A stretch of DNA of 64,000 bases from Bradyrhizobium sp. JYMT SZCCT0428 (GCF_018131075.1 NZ_JAFCLS010000002.1:186001-250000); one strand, 5' to 3'. Numbered from the stretch's first letter, positions 17,624 to 26,704 are shown. Notes: generated by a model not told the origin, from the letters alone. Numbers and translations are program-made.

Positions 17624-18262
17624 TTAGCCCGGGGGATTCCAAGTCCATAAGGGACGTGCGACGCCGACGATGTCGCAACGAAGGACCGGGCCAAAATACC
17701 GTGAATCGAACGAAAGCGGATGCGGCTGCAGCAGGAAGAATTCACCGTCGATCAGCTTCAGGCAGCCCTCCCACTCCGGCAGCGGACGCCCGTCGCGATC
17801 GTTGTCGAACGTCTCGGCTACGACCTTGCCGTTGATGGTAATCACATGAAGTGGATCCTTCGAACGGCAGACTTCGTCGCCACCTGCGGCTGCAATCTGC
17901 TTGAGGAGCGGCACCGACGGGGCCAGGATTCCACGCGCCACCAACATCAGTTCGATCAATGGCGGTGGCCGGACCACCGCCATCTCCCCGCGGTCGGGAA
18001 ACCGGTTCTCAAGGTAATAAAACCCGAGAGGGGCGCTGCCCGAGGCATTGTAGATCACAAGTGGGGTTCGATCTCCGAAGCTAATGAGAAGCGACACGAT
18101 GGCCGCGGACATCGCGGCCAGGACGGGGACCTGCAGCCGCAGGCGGGCGCGATCAATTCGCATCGGAGGTCGTCCACAAGCCGGCGCTGTCGGCGTCCCC
18201 TTCATGAACAGAAGAATCTCGTTTGCGTTCACTTCGCTGCGAATGAAGTCTGTAACGCTCAT
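17624..18262 (-). CDS. traF: TraF-type S26 signal peptidase with a glutaredoxin N-terminal fragment fused in frame
   Basis: From residue 34 (MRIDRARLRLQVPVLAAMSA, ATG at 18163) this is a complete conjugation peptidase TraF. It has an N-terminal membrane segment, the catalytic Ser box (NASGSAPLGFYYL), the catalytic Lys region LLKQIAAAGGDEVC and a C-terminal FGPVLRCDIVGVARPLWTW. TraF matures pilin or transfer proteins. The first 31 residues (MSVTDFIRSEVNANEILLFM, KGTPTAPACG) are instead the start of a monothiol CGFS glutaredoxin, cut right after the active-site Cys-Gly. The open frame is continuous and a strong GGAGG site precedes the glutaredoxin ATG. The downstream ATG at 18163 may be the original traF start. 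Confidence 0.85.
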   Translation of the reverse strand: MSVTDFIRSEVNANEILLFMKGTPTAPACGRPPMRIDRARLRLQVPVLAAMSAAIVSLLISFGDRTPLVIYNASGSAPLGFYYLENRFPDRGEMAVVRPPPLIELMLVARGILAPSVPLLKQIAAAGGDEVCRSKDPLHVITINGKVVAETFDNDRDGRPLPEWEGCLKLIDGEFFLLQPHPLSFDSRYFGPVLRCDIVGVARPLWTWNPPG

Positions 18263-18612
18263 GTTCCTTCCCTCCGTTGGTCGCCAAGGGCGATACCAAC
18301 TACCACCCGAGCGAGAAATTTATAAGTTCGTTTTTAGCACTTATTCTACCGCCGGCTGGAATACCAGAGGCTCGTTTGCACTATTCCTGTCACTCGACGG
18401 CTATGCTGGCTCACAAAAAGGGCCAGCTGCAATGCAGCCGGCCCAAGGTCCAAGTCAGCGGAACGATGCCGCTCGCCTGGGGAGTTTCAATCGCAATAAA
18501 CGACCCATTCTCGGAAAAGTGAATTCCAAAATAGAATTGACCTGAGTTCCCATCCTGAAGACTCTGGCCCGGAGAGGCACCGTCGCGCTTTCCCTATGCA
18601 GCGGGAAGGAAA
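18263..18612. other. Intergenic region, no gene recognised
   Basis: I see no supported gene in these 350 bases. Near 18326-18340 there is GTTCG-TTTTT-AGCAC, a poor relative of the GTTCT-N5-AGAAC palindrome described elsewhere. The region carries the promoter and ribosome site for the fused traF on its left and marks the border between the mobile remnant and the catabolic genes. Confidence 0.4.
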
Positions 18613-19107
18613 TCATCGTTGATCGAACTTGGTCAGTCGCCACCTCACCAGATCGTCGGCGCCTGGGCCGGCCTGAGGCCGAACATCCCTCATGCGGACC
18701 ACTTCGGCCGACTTCTCATCCACGAGCGCCAGCTTCACCTGGCGTCCGCTGTTCTTGTTGATGAATTTGAGAGGGGGGCCGGCGTCCCCGGTAACTCCCC
18801 ATTTGTCCCCGACCTGGGCAAGCGCCTGAACGACGAGGATGACGTCCCTGCCCTTTCGAGTCAGGAGGTACTCGTAACGATCAGGACCCGACTGATACTG
18901 CCGCCGCTCAATCAGCTCATTTTCTTCAAGATGCTTAAGACGGTCGGACAAGGTGGCATGGGTAACATCAGTCGACTTTCTCAAATCCTCGTATTTGCTC
19001 AAACCCAGCGACAGGTCGCGCAGGATCAGAATTGCCCAGCGATCGCCGACGGCATCGAGCACCCCGGCGATCGAACAAGCCATTCCCTCAAAACTCTTCG
19101 AGCGCAT
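18613..19107 (-). CDS. HxlR-family transcriptional regulator
   Basis: About 164 residues. The winged-helix core has the HxlR pattern CSIAGVLDAVGDRWAILILRDLSLGLSKYEDLRKST, with the conserved Cys and GDRW, then RLKHLEENELIERRQY and a wing around YEYLLTRKGRDV. The ATG at 19107 (MRSKSFEGMACS) is chosen because longer reading runs into promoter DNA that is duplicated elsewhere. It is divergent from the reductase gene at 19358, with two ACCTCT-like palindromes of the form ACTCT-N7-AGAGT between them, a probable autoregulatory arrangement. Confidence 0.9.
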   Translation of the reverse strand: MRSKSFEGMACSIAGVLDAVGDRWAILILRDLSLGLSKYEDLRKSTDVTHATLSDRLKHLEENELIERRQYQSGPDRYEYLLTRKGRDVILVVQALAQVGDKWGVTGDAGPPLKFINKNSGRQVKLALVDEKSAEVVRMRDVRPQAGPGADDLVRWRLTKFDQR

Positions 19108-19126
19108 CTGCGTGGACCTCCGAATA

Positions 19127-19143
19127 ACTCTTATTACCAGAGT
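19127..19143. promoter_or_regulatory. Operator-like palindrome ACTCT-N7-AGAGT, site 1
   Basis: ACTCT at 19127-19131 and AGAGT at 19139-19143 flank TATTACC. It lies 20 bases upstream of the hxlR start and shares arm and spacer length with the site at 19213, 86 bases away. Confidence 0.6.
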
Positions 19144-19212
19144 AAACTCGCTTGGCGCGCTATCCAAGGCCAAACCGGGAATCTTCAAGCAGAATTCACT
19201 TGCCTTCCAGTC

Positions 19213-19229
19213 ACTCTTATTATTAGAGT
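19213..19229. promoter_or_regulatory. Operator-like palindrome ACTCT-N7-AGAGT, site 2
   Basis: ACTCT at 19213-19217 and AGAGT at 19225-19229 flank TATTATT. The same element recurs at 21664-21680 in front of the second unknown-function gene, consistent with control of both by the HxlR protein. Confidence 0.6.
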
Positions 19230-19357
19230 TAAAGAACGCAGGCGCCAACCATTTCCGACAGTTCATTATGCGAACTTGGCATGGTTTCGCGTCGAGCCGT
19301 CAGCGAACCCATGAGATTGACTGGTGGAATGAGCCATACGGCTCTCGCGGAGGAACA

Positions 19358-20332
19358 ATGAAGCTTTTGCAAATGTCCAAGTTTGGCAATCCCACAGAGG
19401 TGGTTGAAGTTGTCGAAAGCGATCCACCCCCACCGCCGGCAGCAAATGAAGCCACGGTCGAAGTCGAATACTCAGCGATCGGTCCCGCTGAACTTCTGAT
19501 GATCCGCGGCAGGTATGGGATCAGGCCAGAGCCGCCGGCGCCGCTCGGGAACGAAGCTATTGGACGCGTTGTCGCCGTTGGAGACTCGGTTAAAAATGTA
19601 AAGATAGGCGATCGTGTCGCCATTCCGACCGGACTTCCCGTGTGGAGGCAGGCCATAACGGTCGCGGCCGCCAATCTCATCGTCTTGTCTGAGCAAGCCG
19701 ATCCCCAACAGCTGTCAATGCTTCGGATCAATCCGCTGACAGCGGCATTGCTCTTAACCGAGTATGTCGAACTCGGCAAGGACGACTGGATCATCCAGAA
19801 CGCCGGCAATTCCGGTGTGGGGCGCAGCGTCATTGCGTTTGCACGAGAGTTCGGACTGCGCTCGGTAAGCCTCGTGCGCAGATCCGAACTCGTGGATGAG
19901 CTCAAGTCAGCCGGAGCTGACATCGTCCTTGTCGATGGACCGGACGTTGCGAAGCAGGTCGCAGCGGCGACCGGCAAGGCCAGAATCAAGCTGGGCATCG
20001 ACGGCGTGGGTGGCGACTCCTCGCACTCGGTTGCGTCTTGCCTAACGTCAAACGCCAAGATGGTCGCCTATGGCGGCATCAGCGGAACGCCCGCGGCCAT
20101 GAGTCCGCTGATCATTATTTTCAAGCAGGTGACCCTGGAAGGGTTTTGGCTGGGATATCCGCGCTTTCGAGATGCACACGAAAAGCTTGCGGCTCATACG
20201 CGGACAGCCGAGCGACTGATCGCCGAAGGCAAACTGCACGTTCCGGTCGCCGGCGTATATTCGCTCGAGCAGGCAACTCAGGCCATGGCGCATGCGCAGA
20301 AAGGCGGGAAAGTCCTTCTGAAACCCAACTAA
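19358..20332 (+). CDS. Zinc-free MDR-family NAD(P)H reductase (quinone/enoyl-thioester reductase-like)
   Basis: A 324-residue medium-chain dehydrogenase/reductase. The N-terminal catalytic domain has LGNEAIGRVVAVGDSVKNVKIGDRV. The cofactor domain has WIIQNAGNSGVGRSVIAFARE, where AGNSGVG replaces the usual GxGxxG, as in enoyl-thioester reductases and quinone oxidoreductases. No structural zinc Cys cluster is seen. The ATG at 19358 has AGGA nearby. The YGGISGTPAAMSPLIIIFKQVTLEGFWLG segment is typical of ETR-like members. It is the first gene of a rightward cluster leading to the two unknown proteins and the molybdenum hydroxylase, and is divergent from hxlR. Confidence 0.85.
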   Translation: MKLLQMSKFGNPTEVVEVVESDPPPPPAANEATVEVEYSAIGPAELLMIRGRYGIRPEPPAPLGNEAIGRVVAVGDSVKNVKIGDRVAIPTGLPVWRQAITVAAANLIVLSEQADPQQLSMLRINPLTAALLLTEYVELGKDDWIIQNAGNSGVGRSVIAFAREFGLRSVSLVRRSELVDELKSAGADIVLVDGPDVAKQVAAATGKARIKLGIDGVGGDSSHSVASCLTSNAKMVAYGGISGTPAAMSPLIIIFKQVTLEGFWLGYPRFRDAHEKLAAHTRTAERLIAEGKLHVPVAGVYSLEQATQAMAHAQKGGKVLLKPN

Positions 20333-20439
20333 TGGATAATCAACGGTCAGGTGCCCTGAGCTCCAGGGCGCCTGAATCCGCGACTAGTCCGATATGGGAA
20401 GCGATTGTCCTAATTCTAATAGGGCCAAGCGGAGGAAAC

Positions 20440-21159
20440 ATGACTGCTCTTTTAGATCTGGTGCTTGAGTCTCACGGAACCCTTGAGCAATGGCGAAAAT
20501 TCAACGCGATCGATGTGAACCTTTCGATGCATGGTTCGCACTGGACTAGAAAGGGATGGGACGGTGTCTTCAACAATGTTCAGTTGAAGGCGCAAACAAA
20601 AGAACAGCGAACTTGCTATACGCACTTTACCGAAGAAGGCGTGCAAAGCATCTACGAGCCGGATCGTGTTCGGCTAGAGACAATCGACGGGAAGCTTATT
20701 GAGGAGCGCGTGCATCCAAGAAAGGCGTTTGAAGGGCACACCCTCCAGACTACGTGGGATAGGCTGCATCTGGCTTACTTTACCGGGTATGCACTTTGGA
20801 ATTACCTGAATACTCCATTTATGTTTGTCACCGAGAGTGCCAAAGCGGAGGAAATAGATCCGGCGTCCGACCAAGGCACGGTACGCCGGCGGCTGAAGAT
20901 CACTTTTCCCGAGAAGGTCGGGACTCACTGTCCGGACCAGATATTCCACGTCGATGAAAACGGGCTCATCGCTCGTTTGGATTATACCACGCTGGTGGCA
21001 GGTGGCGCTCCAGCCGCACACTACATGTCCGAGTACAAGAACATTCAAGGGATTATGATGCCAACCAAACGGCGCGCGTTCAGGAGAAACCCGGACGGAA
21101 CTCCAAATACTGAATCTGTCCTCGTCGGTATTGATATCTCTGCAATAACCTTGACTTAA
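20440..21159 (+). CDS. Conserved protein of unknown function, paralogue A
   Basis: A 239-residue soluble protein without a signal peptide or membrane segment. I do not recognise a named family. It is clearly paralogous to the product at 21711: shared blocks are WxRKGWxxxxxxV, RKAFEGHTLQTTWDRLHLAYF (with relatives), YALWNYLNTPF, THCPDQIFHVDENGLIARLDY, HYMSEYKNI and KRRAFRRNPDGT. The lack of transmembrane parts and the many aromatic residues suggest a ligand-binding or lipocalin-like barrel, but this is speculation. The start has a GGAGG site. It lies between an MDR reductase and its own paralogue. Confidence 0.75.
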   Translation: MTALLDLVLESHGTLEQWRKFNAIDVNLSMHGSHWTRKGWDGVFNNVQLKAQTKEQRTCYTHFTEEGVQSIYEPDRVRLETIDGKLIEERVHPRKAFEGHTLQTTWDRLHLAYFTGYALWNYLNTPFMFVTESAKAEEIDPASDQGTVRRRLKITFPEKVGTHCPDQIFHVDENGLIARLDYTTLVAGGAPAAHYMSEYKNIQGIMMPTKRRAFRRNPDGTPNTESVLVGIDISAITLT

Positions 21160-21496
21160 GGAAAGCATCGAGACGGCAGGAAGCACGCAAACAAATGGGT
21201 ATCTCCGTTGTTATGCAAGGGCAGCCTGCCTTAGCGAAGCAAGAGCCGAGCCTGATGACCGGGACCGTCAGTGCCGGCGCATAGAGACCGTCACCTCAGC
21301 GGCACAGCGGATCAGCACGGCACGCCGACCGATGTCGGCTTTGCAGATGATCGTGACGTCGACATTGCCGAAGCTGCGACATGCCGAGGGCCATTCGAAA
21401 GAGGTTCTTTCCAACAGCGATACATTTTCCGGCGAAAGTATTATTTTTCCCATCGGCCCTTGGGACACGAGCGGTCTGTCAGCAGCTATGAAGCAT
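21160..21496. other. Intergenic DNA without a recognised gene
   Basis: Open frames exist on both strands here but none shows a start site or recognisable domain. The stretch leads into the duplicated hxlR promoter segment and is probably debris from the duplication that created paralogues A and B. Confidence 0.35.
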
Positions 21497-21682
21497 GGCA
21501 TCGTGTGTCCCCGGCGATCGAACAAGCCATTCCCTCAAAACTCTTTCGAGCACATCTGCGTGGACCTTCGGAATAGCTCATATTACCAGCGCAAACTCGC
21601 CCGGCCCGCTATCCAATGACCCGACTAGGAATCTTCATGCAAGAATTCACTTGCCTTCCAGTCACTCTTATTATTAGAGTTT
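21497..21682. repeat. Duplicated hxlR promoter segment, copy 2 (with hxlR 5' remnant)
   Basis: A diverged copy of 19051-19235. It still contains the hxlR start codon context on the minus strand, but a frameshift brings a stop after six codons (ATG TGC TCG AAA GAG TTT TGA). The distal ACTCT-N7-AGAGT palindrome is intact; the proximal one has decayed. Confidence 0.8.
21664..21680. promoter_or_regulatory. Operator-like palindrome ACTCT-N7-AGAGT, site 3
   Basis: ACTCT at 21664-21668 and AGAGT at 21676-21680, 31 bases upstream of paralogue B. It was carried there by the duplication and could place the downstream operon under the HxlR regulator encoded at 18613. Confidence 0.55.
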
Positions 21683-21710
21683 ATCACTGCACAACGGGAG
21701 GGCAATGGAT

Positions 21711-22427
21711 ATGAGCGAACTGCGCGACCTTGTCCTCAACGCTCACGGTGTCACACGCTGGAAATCGGCCAGGACGATCGAGGGCAATATGTCGATCACC
21801 GGCCTGCTATGGGCAAGAAAAGGTTGGCCCGATGCCCTGAAGCAGGTTCACGTCACGGCCGATACCGGCGCTCAGCGGGTCAGCTATCAGCCGTTCACCA
21901 AGCCGGACTGGCGCAGCGTCTATCATCCCGAGGCCGTAGCCATCGAGACCTCGAATGGCAAGCCCATCAAGAGCAGGGCAAATCCACGCGCCGCCTTTGA
22001 AGGCCACACGGTCGAGACCGCCTGGGATGATCTGCATCTCGCCTATTTTTCAGGTTACGCGATCTGGAACTATCTAAATTCGCCGTTCCTCTTCCAGTTG
22101 CCGGGATTCAAAACGGAAGAGATCGAGCCGTGGGACGAACCAAGCGAAAGGCGGCGTCGGCTCAAGGTGACGTTTCCGGACGCAGTCGCGACGCATTGTC
22201 CCGAACAGGTGTTTCACGTCGATGATAACGGCCTGATCTCACGCGTCGACTACGGCGCGGTCGTCACCGGCGGAATTCCGATGGCGCACTACATCTCCGA
22301 GTATCGGGATTTTGACGGCGTCAGGATCGCAACCAAGCGGCGTGCTTATCGTCGAAGAGCCGATGGCACCGCGATCACCGAAGGCGTTGTGGTCGCCATC
22401 GATATTGCCGACATCCGGCTCTCATAA
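21711..22427 (+). CDS. Conserved protein of unknown function, paralogue B
   Basis: About 238 residues, similar in length to paralogue A and related to it throughout ([66 protein letters not shown]). The ATG at 21711 is preferred over 21705 because GGGAGGG sits eight bases upstream of it. It is followed after 40 bases by the molybdenum hydroxylase genes, so it probably belongs to the same transcript. No known family is recognised; a role in handling the hydroxylase substrate is a guess from position. Confidence 0.75.
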   Translation: MSELRDLVLNAHGVTRWKSARTIEGNMSITGLLWARKGWPDALKQVHVTADTGAQRVSYQPFTKPDWRSVYHPEAVAIETSNGKPIKSRANPRAAFEGHTVETAWDDLHLAYFSGYAIWNYLNSPFLFQLPGFKTEEIEPWDEPSERRRRLKVTFPDAVATHCPEQVFHVDDNGLISRVDYGAVVTGGIPMAHYISEYRDFDGVRIATKRRAYRRRADGTAITEGVVVAIDIADIRLS

Positions 22428-22467
22428 AGAAGTACTGCGGCCAACGTGCCCTGATCAGGAGGAATGC

Positions 22468-22959
22468 ATGCCCGAGCCCGATAACCGCCACGTGGTGACC
22501 GTGGAGATCAACGGCGCGCGCAAGACCGTCGCCGTGGAAGCGCGAAGATTGTTGGTCCACCTGATCAGGGAGGACCTTGGCCTCACCGGGACACACGTCG
22601 GCTGCGATACTTCGCAGTGCGGCGCCTGTACTGTGGAGATCGACGGACAGGCAATCAAGTCCTGCACCGTGCTGGCCGTAATGGCAGACGGTGCGTCGAT
22701 CACAACGATCGAGGGGCTGACCGACACGGGGGCTGAACTCAGCCCGGTTCAGGCGGCGTTCCATGAGCATCACGCTCTGCAATGCGGCTTCTGTACGCCG
22801 GGCATGGTGATGAGCGTGCGCCAGCTATTGAGGGATCAGCCCAATCCGAGCGAGCATGACATCCGACACGGCCTTGCCGGTAACATCTGCCGCTGCACCG
22901 GCTATCACAACATCGTCCGCGCAGTCGAAAGCCTAGCATCGAAAGGCTACCAGTCATGA
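22468..22959 (+). CDS. Molybdenum hydroxylase small subunit, two [2Fe-2S] clusters (CoxS-like)
   Basis: A 163-residue iron-sulfur subunit of the xanthine oxidase family. The plant-ferredoxin-type cluster motif [16 protein letters not shown] with a later Cys lies near residues 48-71, and the second cluster motif QCGFCTPGM plus [15 protein letters not shown] near 104-150. ATG at 22468 has AGGAGG eight bases upstream. Its last codons overlap the start of the large-subunit gene (ATGA). It passes electrons from the molybdenum site to the FAD subunit. Confidence 0.93.
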   Translation: MPEPDNRHVVTVEINGARKTVAVEARRLLVHLIREDLGLTGTHVGCDTSQCGACTVEIDGQAIKSCTVLAVMADGASITTIEGLTDTGAELSPVQAAFHEHHALQCGFCTPGMVMSVRQLLRDQPNPSEHDIRHGLAGNICRCTGYHNIVRAVESLASKGYQS

Positions 22960-25328
22960 ACGATACGACGGCGATCCGCCATATCGGCCAGCCGCTCAGA
23001 CGACGCGAGGATTTCAAATTTCTCGCCGGCAAGGGCCGATACGTCGATGACGTCAGGCTGCCGGGCATGCTGCATATGGCCGTCCTGCGATCGCCGCACG
23101 CCCACGCCAAGATCAGAAGCGTCGATCTGTCGGCTGCCAAGGTCGCCCCGGGTGTTCGCCTCGTCTTGTCCGGCAAGGCGCTCGTCGGCAAGATCGGCCC
23201 GATCGCGCCGAACTGGGTCATTCCCGGCAGCAAGGTACCGTTCCGTCCGGTTGTCGCGACCGATTGCGTTCGCTTTGTCGGCGAGTGCGTGGCACTCGTG
23301 GTGGCGGAAACACTGGCTGAAGCCTATGACGCCGTCGGCATGATCGAAGTCGAGTACGACGTGTTGCCCGCCGTGATCGATGAAGAAGTCGCAATCCGAG
23401 AGGGCGCACCGCAGCTCCATGACAACGCTCCGGACAATATCACCACGATCTACAAGGTGCGCGGCGGCGACTACCAGAACGCCGCGCGCGAGGCCGATCA
23501 TGTCATCGGCCTGCGCGTCGTCAACAACCGCTTGATCCCTACCTGCATGGAAACGCGCGCGATCGTTGCCTCGCCAGAACCCGACGGTACCTTGACGGTC
23601 TATATCGGCAGCCAGGTTCCCCACATGCACCGGCGCTGGATCGCCGAGACGGTCGGTATTCCCGAGCATCAATTGCGGGTGGTCGCACCTGATATCGGAG
23701 GCGGCTTCGGCGCCAAGATGCATCTGTATCCGGAGGACCTGCTCTGCCCCTATCTCGCGCGCGAACTTGACGCACCGGTCAAGTGGTGGGAGAGCCGCTC
23801 CGAGAGCCATCAATCGACCAGCCATGGTCGCGCCCATACGGAAAATATCGAGGTAGCGTTCAGGAACGACGGCAAGATCCTCGGCCTGAAGGTTGAGACC
23901 CTCGGCAACGTTGGCGCCTACCTGTCGAACATGGCGAGCGGCGGTCCGACCGTGAATACCATCAACTTTGGAACCGGCACTTACAAGATCGACAACTATG
24001 AAGCTATTTCACGCGTCGTCGTCACCAATACGGTGCCGGTCGATGCCTATCGCGGTTACGGTCGGCCCGAAGGCGCCTACATTGCCGAGCGCGCGATCGA
24101 TGCGGTGGCACGCTACCTCAAACTCGACCAGGTCGAAGTGCGGCGGAAGAATTTCGTTCAACCGGCGGAATTTCCCTATCGGCCCTACGGCAGCATGGGC
24201 GTGATGTACGACAGCGGCAATTACCAGGGACTGCTCGACAAGGCGCTCGCGGCTTTCGACTATGACGGACGCCGCAGCGAATGCGAAGCCTTGCGCGGAA
24301 GCGGGATCTATCGCGGCATTGGCGTTGCCGCCTATACGCATATGTGCGGGATGGCGCCATCACGCCGGTTGGCCATGAGCGGATTTGACCGTGGCGGCTG
24401 GGAAAGCGCGCGGGTCAGCATCGATTCCAGCGGACGAGCCACGATCTATTCGGGCTCGATGAGCCAGGGACAAGGCCATATCACGTCGTTGTCGCAGATC
24501 GCTGCCGACGTGCTGCAGATTCCGATTGAAGACATCGACATCGTACAGGGCGACACGCGCCAGGTACAGGCCGGCCACGGCACCTTCAATTCCCGTTCGA
24601 TGGCGGTCGGTGGATCCAGCGTGCACGTGTCTTCGCAACGCATTGTCGCCAAAGCGAAGAAGATCGCGGCGGGCATGCTGGAAGTAGACGAGAAGGACGT
24701 TTCCTATTCGGCCGGCGCGTTCAGCGTGCCCGGTACCGATGTCGCGCCGGTAACCTTCCCGAAGGTGGCCCGCATGGCCTATGTCGGGCACAAACTTCCC
24801 GATGGCGTAGCACCAGGCCTTGATGAGACGGTGTTTTACGACCCGACCGGCATGGGCGCGCCGTCAGGCATTCACCTCGCTTATGTCGAGGTCGATCCGG
24901 AGACCGGGATCGTCGATATTCTCGACTATGTCGCGGTGGACGACGTCGGCACGCTGATCAATCCCCGTCTGGCGGCCGGCCAGATCCATGGCGGAGTCGT
25001 GCAAGGCATCGCGCAGGCGCTCTATGAAGAGGTCAGCTACGATCCCGACAATGGACAGCTGCTGACCGGCTCGCTGCTCGACTATGCCGTTCCGCGCGCC
25101 GAGCATGTGCCGAACATCCGATCGCACTTCCAGGAAACCCCCTCGCCGACCAACCCGATCGGCGTCAAGGGCATCGGCGAGAGCGGCTCGATTGCCGCCC
25201 CGCCCTGCATGGTTCACGCCGTGCTCGATGCCTTGTCACCGTTCGGTATCAAACATCTGGATATGCCGCTGACGCCGCCACGCGTCTGGGCAGCGATCCA
25301 ACAAGCACGCACGGGAGCCTCCCGATGA
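22956..25328 (+). CDS. Molybdenum hydroxylase large subunit (CoxL-like, not form I CO dehydrogenase)
   Basis: A 790-residue molybdopterin-binding subunit. It opens with [24 protein letters not shown], the standard start of CoxL-type proteins, and has [14 protein letters not shown]. The active-site loop is AYRGYGRPE (residues 364-372) instead of the AYxCSFR loop with the Cu-bound Cys of form I CO dehydrogenase, so CO is unlikely as substrate. The catalytic Glu is in [14 protein letters not shown] (Glu742). It overlaps both neighbouring genes by four bases. It probably hydroxylates an aromatic, N-heterocyclic or aldehyde compound, perhaps linked to the adjacent CoA pathway. Confidence 0.92.
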   Translation: MNDTTAIRHIGQPLRRREDFKFLAGKGRYVDDVRLPGMLHMAVLRSPHAHAKIRSVDLSAAKVAPGVRLVLSGKALVGKIGPIAPNWVIPGSKVPFRPVVATDCVRFVGECVALVVAETLAEAYDAVGMIEVEYDVLPAVIDEEVAIREGAPQLHDNAPDNITTIYKVRGGDYQNAAREADHVIGLRVVNNRLIPTCMETRAIVASPEPDGTLTVYIGSQVPHMHRRWIAETVGIPEHQLRVVAPDIGGGFGAKMHLYPEDLLCPYLARELDAPVKWWESRSESHQSTSHGRAHTENIEVAFRNDGKILGLKVETLGNVGAYLSNMASGGPTVNTINFGTGTYKIDNYEAISRVVVTNTVPVDAYRGYGRPEGAYIAERAIDAVARYLKLDQVEVRRKNFVQPAEFPYRPYGSMGVMYDSGNYQGLLDKALAAFDYDGRRSECEALRGSGIYRGIGVAAYTHMCGMAPSRRLAMSGFDRGGWESARVSIDSSGRATIYSGSMSQGQGHITSLSQIAADVLQIPIEDIDIVQGDTRQVQAGHGTFNSRSMAVGGSSVHVSSQRIVAKAKKIAAGMLEVDEKDVSYSAGAFSVPGTDVAPVTFPKVARMAYVGHKLPDGVAPGLDETVFYDPTGMGAPSGIHLAYVEVDPETGIVDILDYVAVDDVGTLINPRLAAGQIHGGVVQGIAQALYEEVSYDPDNGQLLTGSLLDYAVPRAEHVPNIRSHFQETPSPTNPIGVKGIGESGSIAAPPCMVHAVLDALSPFGIKHLDMPLTPPRVWAAIQQARTGASR

Positions 25329-26179
25329 TCCCCGCAGCCTTCGATTATGTCCGCGCGTCTTCGCTTGCCCAGGCGATCGATCTGTTGCGGGACGATCCCG
25401 ATGGAACAAAGCTCCTGGCTGGCGGCCATACCCTGCTGCCGGCGCTGAAGCTGCGGTTGGCGTCCCCCGAACTCCTGATCGATATCGGAGGCATCGCCGA
25501 GCTCAAAGGAATTGAAATCAGCGAGACCGGCATCAGGATCGGCGCACTGACGACGCATGCCGAACTGTTTGCTTCCGAGCCGCTGCACGGGGAATTGCCG
25601 ATCTTTCGCCAGGCGGCCAGCCTGATTGCCGATCCCCAGGTGCGTAACCGCGGCACGATAGGCGGCTCGCTCGCGAACGCCGATCCCGCGGCTGACTGGC
25701 CGGCGGTAGTGGTGGCGCTGCAGGCAGAGATTGAGATCGTGGGCCCGAATGGCCACCGAAGCGTGGCGGCGCGGGACTTCTTTACCGATATCTTTTCGAC
25801 TGTGCTGGAACCGGACGAAATTCTCGTAAGCGTCCATATCCCTCGGCCGAGGACTGGCATGCACTTCATCTATCGAAAGATCCGGCATCCCGCGAGCGGC
25901 TTTGCCGTCGTGGCAATCGCGGTCGGCGTGCGGTTGCAAGGGGGGGCGGTTGACCAGATTTCCATCGGCGTCACCGGCGCAGCGAACCACGCCTTCACCG
26001 GCCAACACGCTTCCGATTTCCTGCTCGGCAAGACGCTTTCGCGGGACAATATCGACAAGGCGGCAACATTGCTGAGTGAGACCACCGAGTGCCTCTCCGA
26101 CCGCTACGCGTCGGCCGAATACCGCGCGAATCTGATCCGGGTCGAGACCAGACGCGCGCTACTTGCGCTTTCGTCGTGA
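25325..26179 (+). CDS. Molybdenum hydroxylase FAD-binding medium subunit (CoxM-like)
   Basis: A 284-residue FAD protein. The two flavin motifs are LAGGHTLLPALKLRLASP (near residue 31) and NRGTIGGSLANADPAADWPA (near 108), followed by a C-terminal CO-dehydrogenase flavoprotein domain. It overlaps the large-subunit gene by four bases, completing an S-L-M order. Its last 21 bases overlap the convergent hxlR gene at 26159. Confidence 0.92.
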   Translation: MIPAAFDYVRASSLAQAIDLLRDDPDGTKLLAGGHTLLPALKLRLASPELLIDIGGIAELKGIEISETGIRIGALTTHAELFASEPLHGELPIFRQAASLIADPQVRNRGTIGGSLANADPAADWPAVVVALQAEIEIVGPNGHRSVAARDFFTDIFSTVLEPDEILVSVHIPRPRTGMHFIYRKIRHPASGFAVVAIAVGVRLQGGAVDQISIGVTGAANHAFTGQHASDFLLGKTLSRDNIDKAATLLSETTECLSDRYASAEYRANLIRVETRRALLALSS

Positions 26180-26704
26180 AACGGGTGCCTTGGGGCCGGC
26201 CGCAAGATCGCCGGCATCGCCACCAAACCGCTTGCGGTTGAATGGAACAGCACCTGCGCCGGCAACGATCTCGACGTCCTCGAGCCGCAACGGCTTGCCA
26301 CCGCTCGTCCGCAATTCCGGATATTCGATCGCGCGCCCCGCGGCGCGTTCGCGGAACACGACCTGCGGCCCTGCGGGCTCCGCCAGCCACTCGTCACCCC
26401 ATTTTTTAAGCGCGAGATAGGCTGGAAAGAAATCGCGTCCTTTCTCGGTCAGAACGTATTCGTATCGCCCGCCGTGTTCGGGCAGTGGCATCCGCGTCAT
26501 GATGCCGGCATCGACGAATTTCTTCAGCCGGGCGCTCAAGATATTGGGTGCGATCCCGATATAGTATTCGAACTCATCGAAGCGTTTCACGCCGTAATAG
26601 GCCTCGCGCAGGATCAGGATGGACCAGCGGTCGCCGACAACTTCCATGGCGCGCGCCATGGAACATTCCTTGTTTGCAAGACGGCTTCGCTTCACACTGG
26701 ACAT
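26159..26704 (-). CDS. HxlR-family transcriptional regulator
   Basis: A 181-residue winged-helix protein with ECSMARAMEVVGDRWSILILREAYYGVKRFDEF, LSARLKKFVDAGIMTRMPLPEHGGRYEYVLTEKGRDF, and a Lys/Arg-rich tail (KAPVSRRKRK). It carries the conserved N-terminal Cys and GDRWSILIL helix. It converges on and overlaps the molybdenum hydroxylase operon, and lies downstream of the CoA-transferase gene. The target is not known; two inverted repeats lie upstream of its start. Confidence 0.9.
   Translation of the reverse strand: MSSVKRSRLANKECSMARAMEVVGDRWSILILREAYYGVKRFDEFEYYIGIAPNILSARLKKFVDAGIMTRMPLPEHGGRYEYVLTEKGRDFFPAYLALKKWGDEWLAEPAGPQVVFRERAAGRAIEYPELRTSGGKPLRLEDVEIVAGAGAVPFNRKRFGGDAGDLAAGPKAPVSRRKRK

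Larger units (their letters stand above)
19051..19235. repeat. Duplicated hxlR promoter segment, copy 1
   Basis: This segment (start of hxlR plus its upstream DNA) is repeated, diverged, at 21497-21682 in the same orientation. Shared blocks include CCCCGGCGATCGAACAAGCC, CATCTGCGTGGACCT, GAATCTTCA and CTTGCCTTCCAGTCACTCTT. Confidence 0.85.

Noticed and set aside
21268..21525. Possible 85-codon minus-strand gene
   Set aside because: No ribosome site, no domain, and it runs into the duplicated promoter remnant.
22956..25328. Aerobic CO dehydrogenase
   Set aside because: The loop AYRGYGRPE lacks the copper-binding Cys of form I enzymes.
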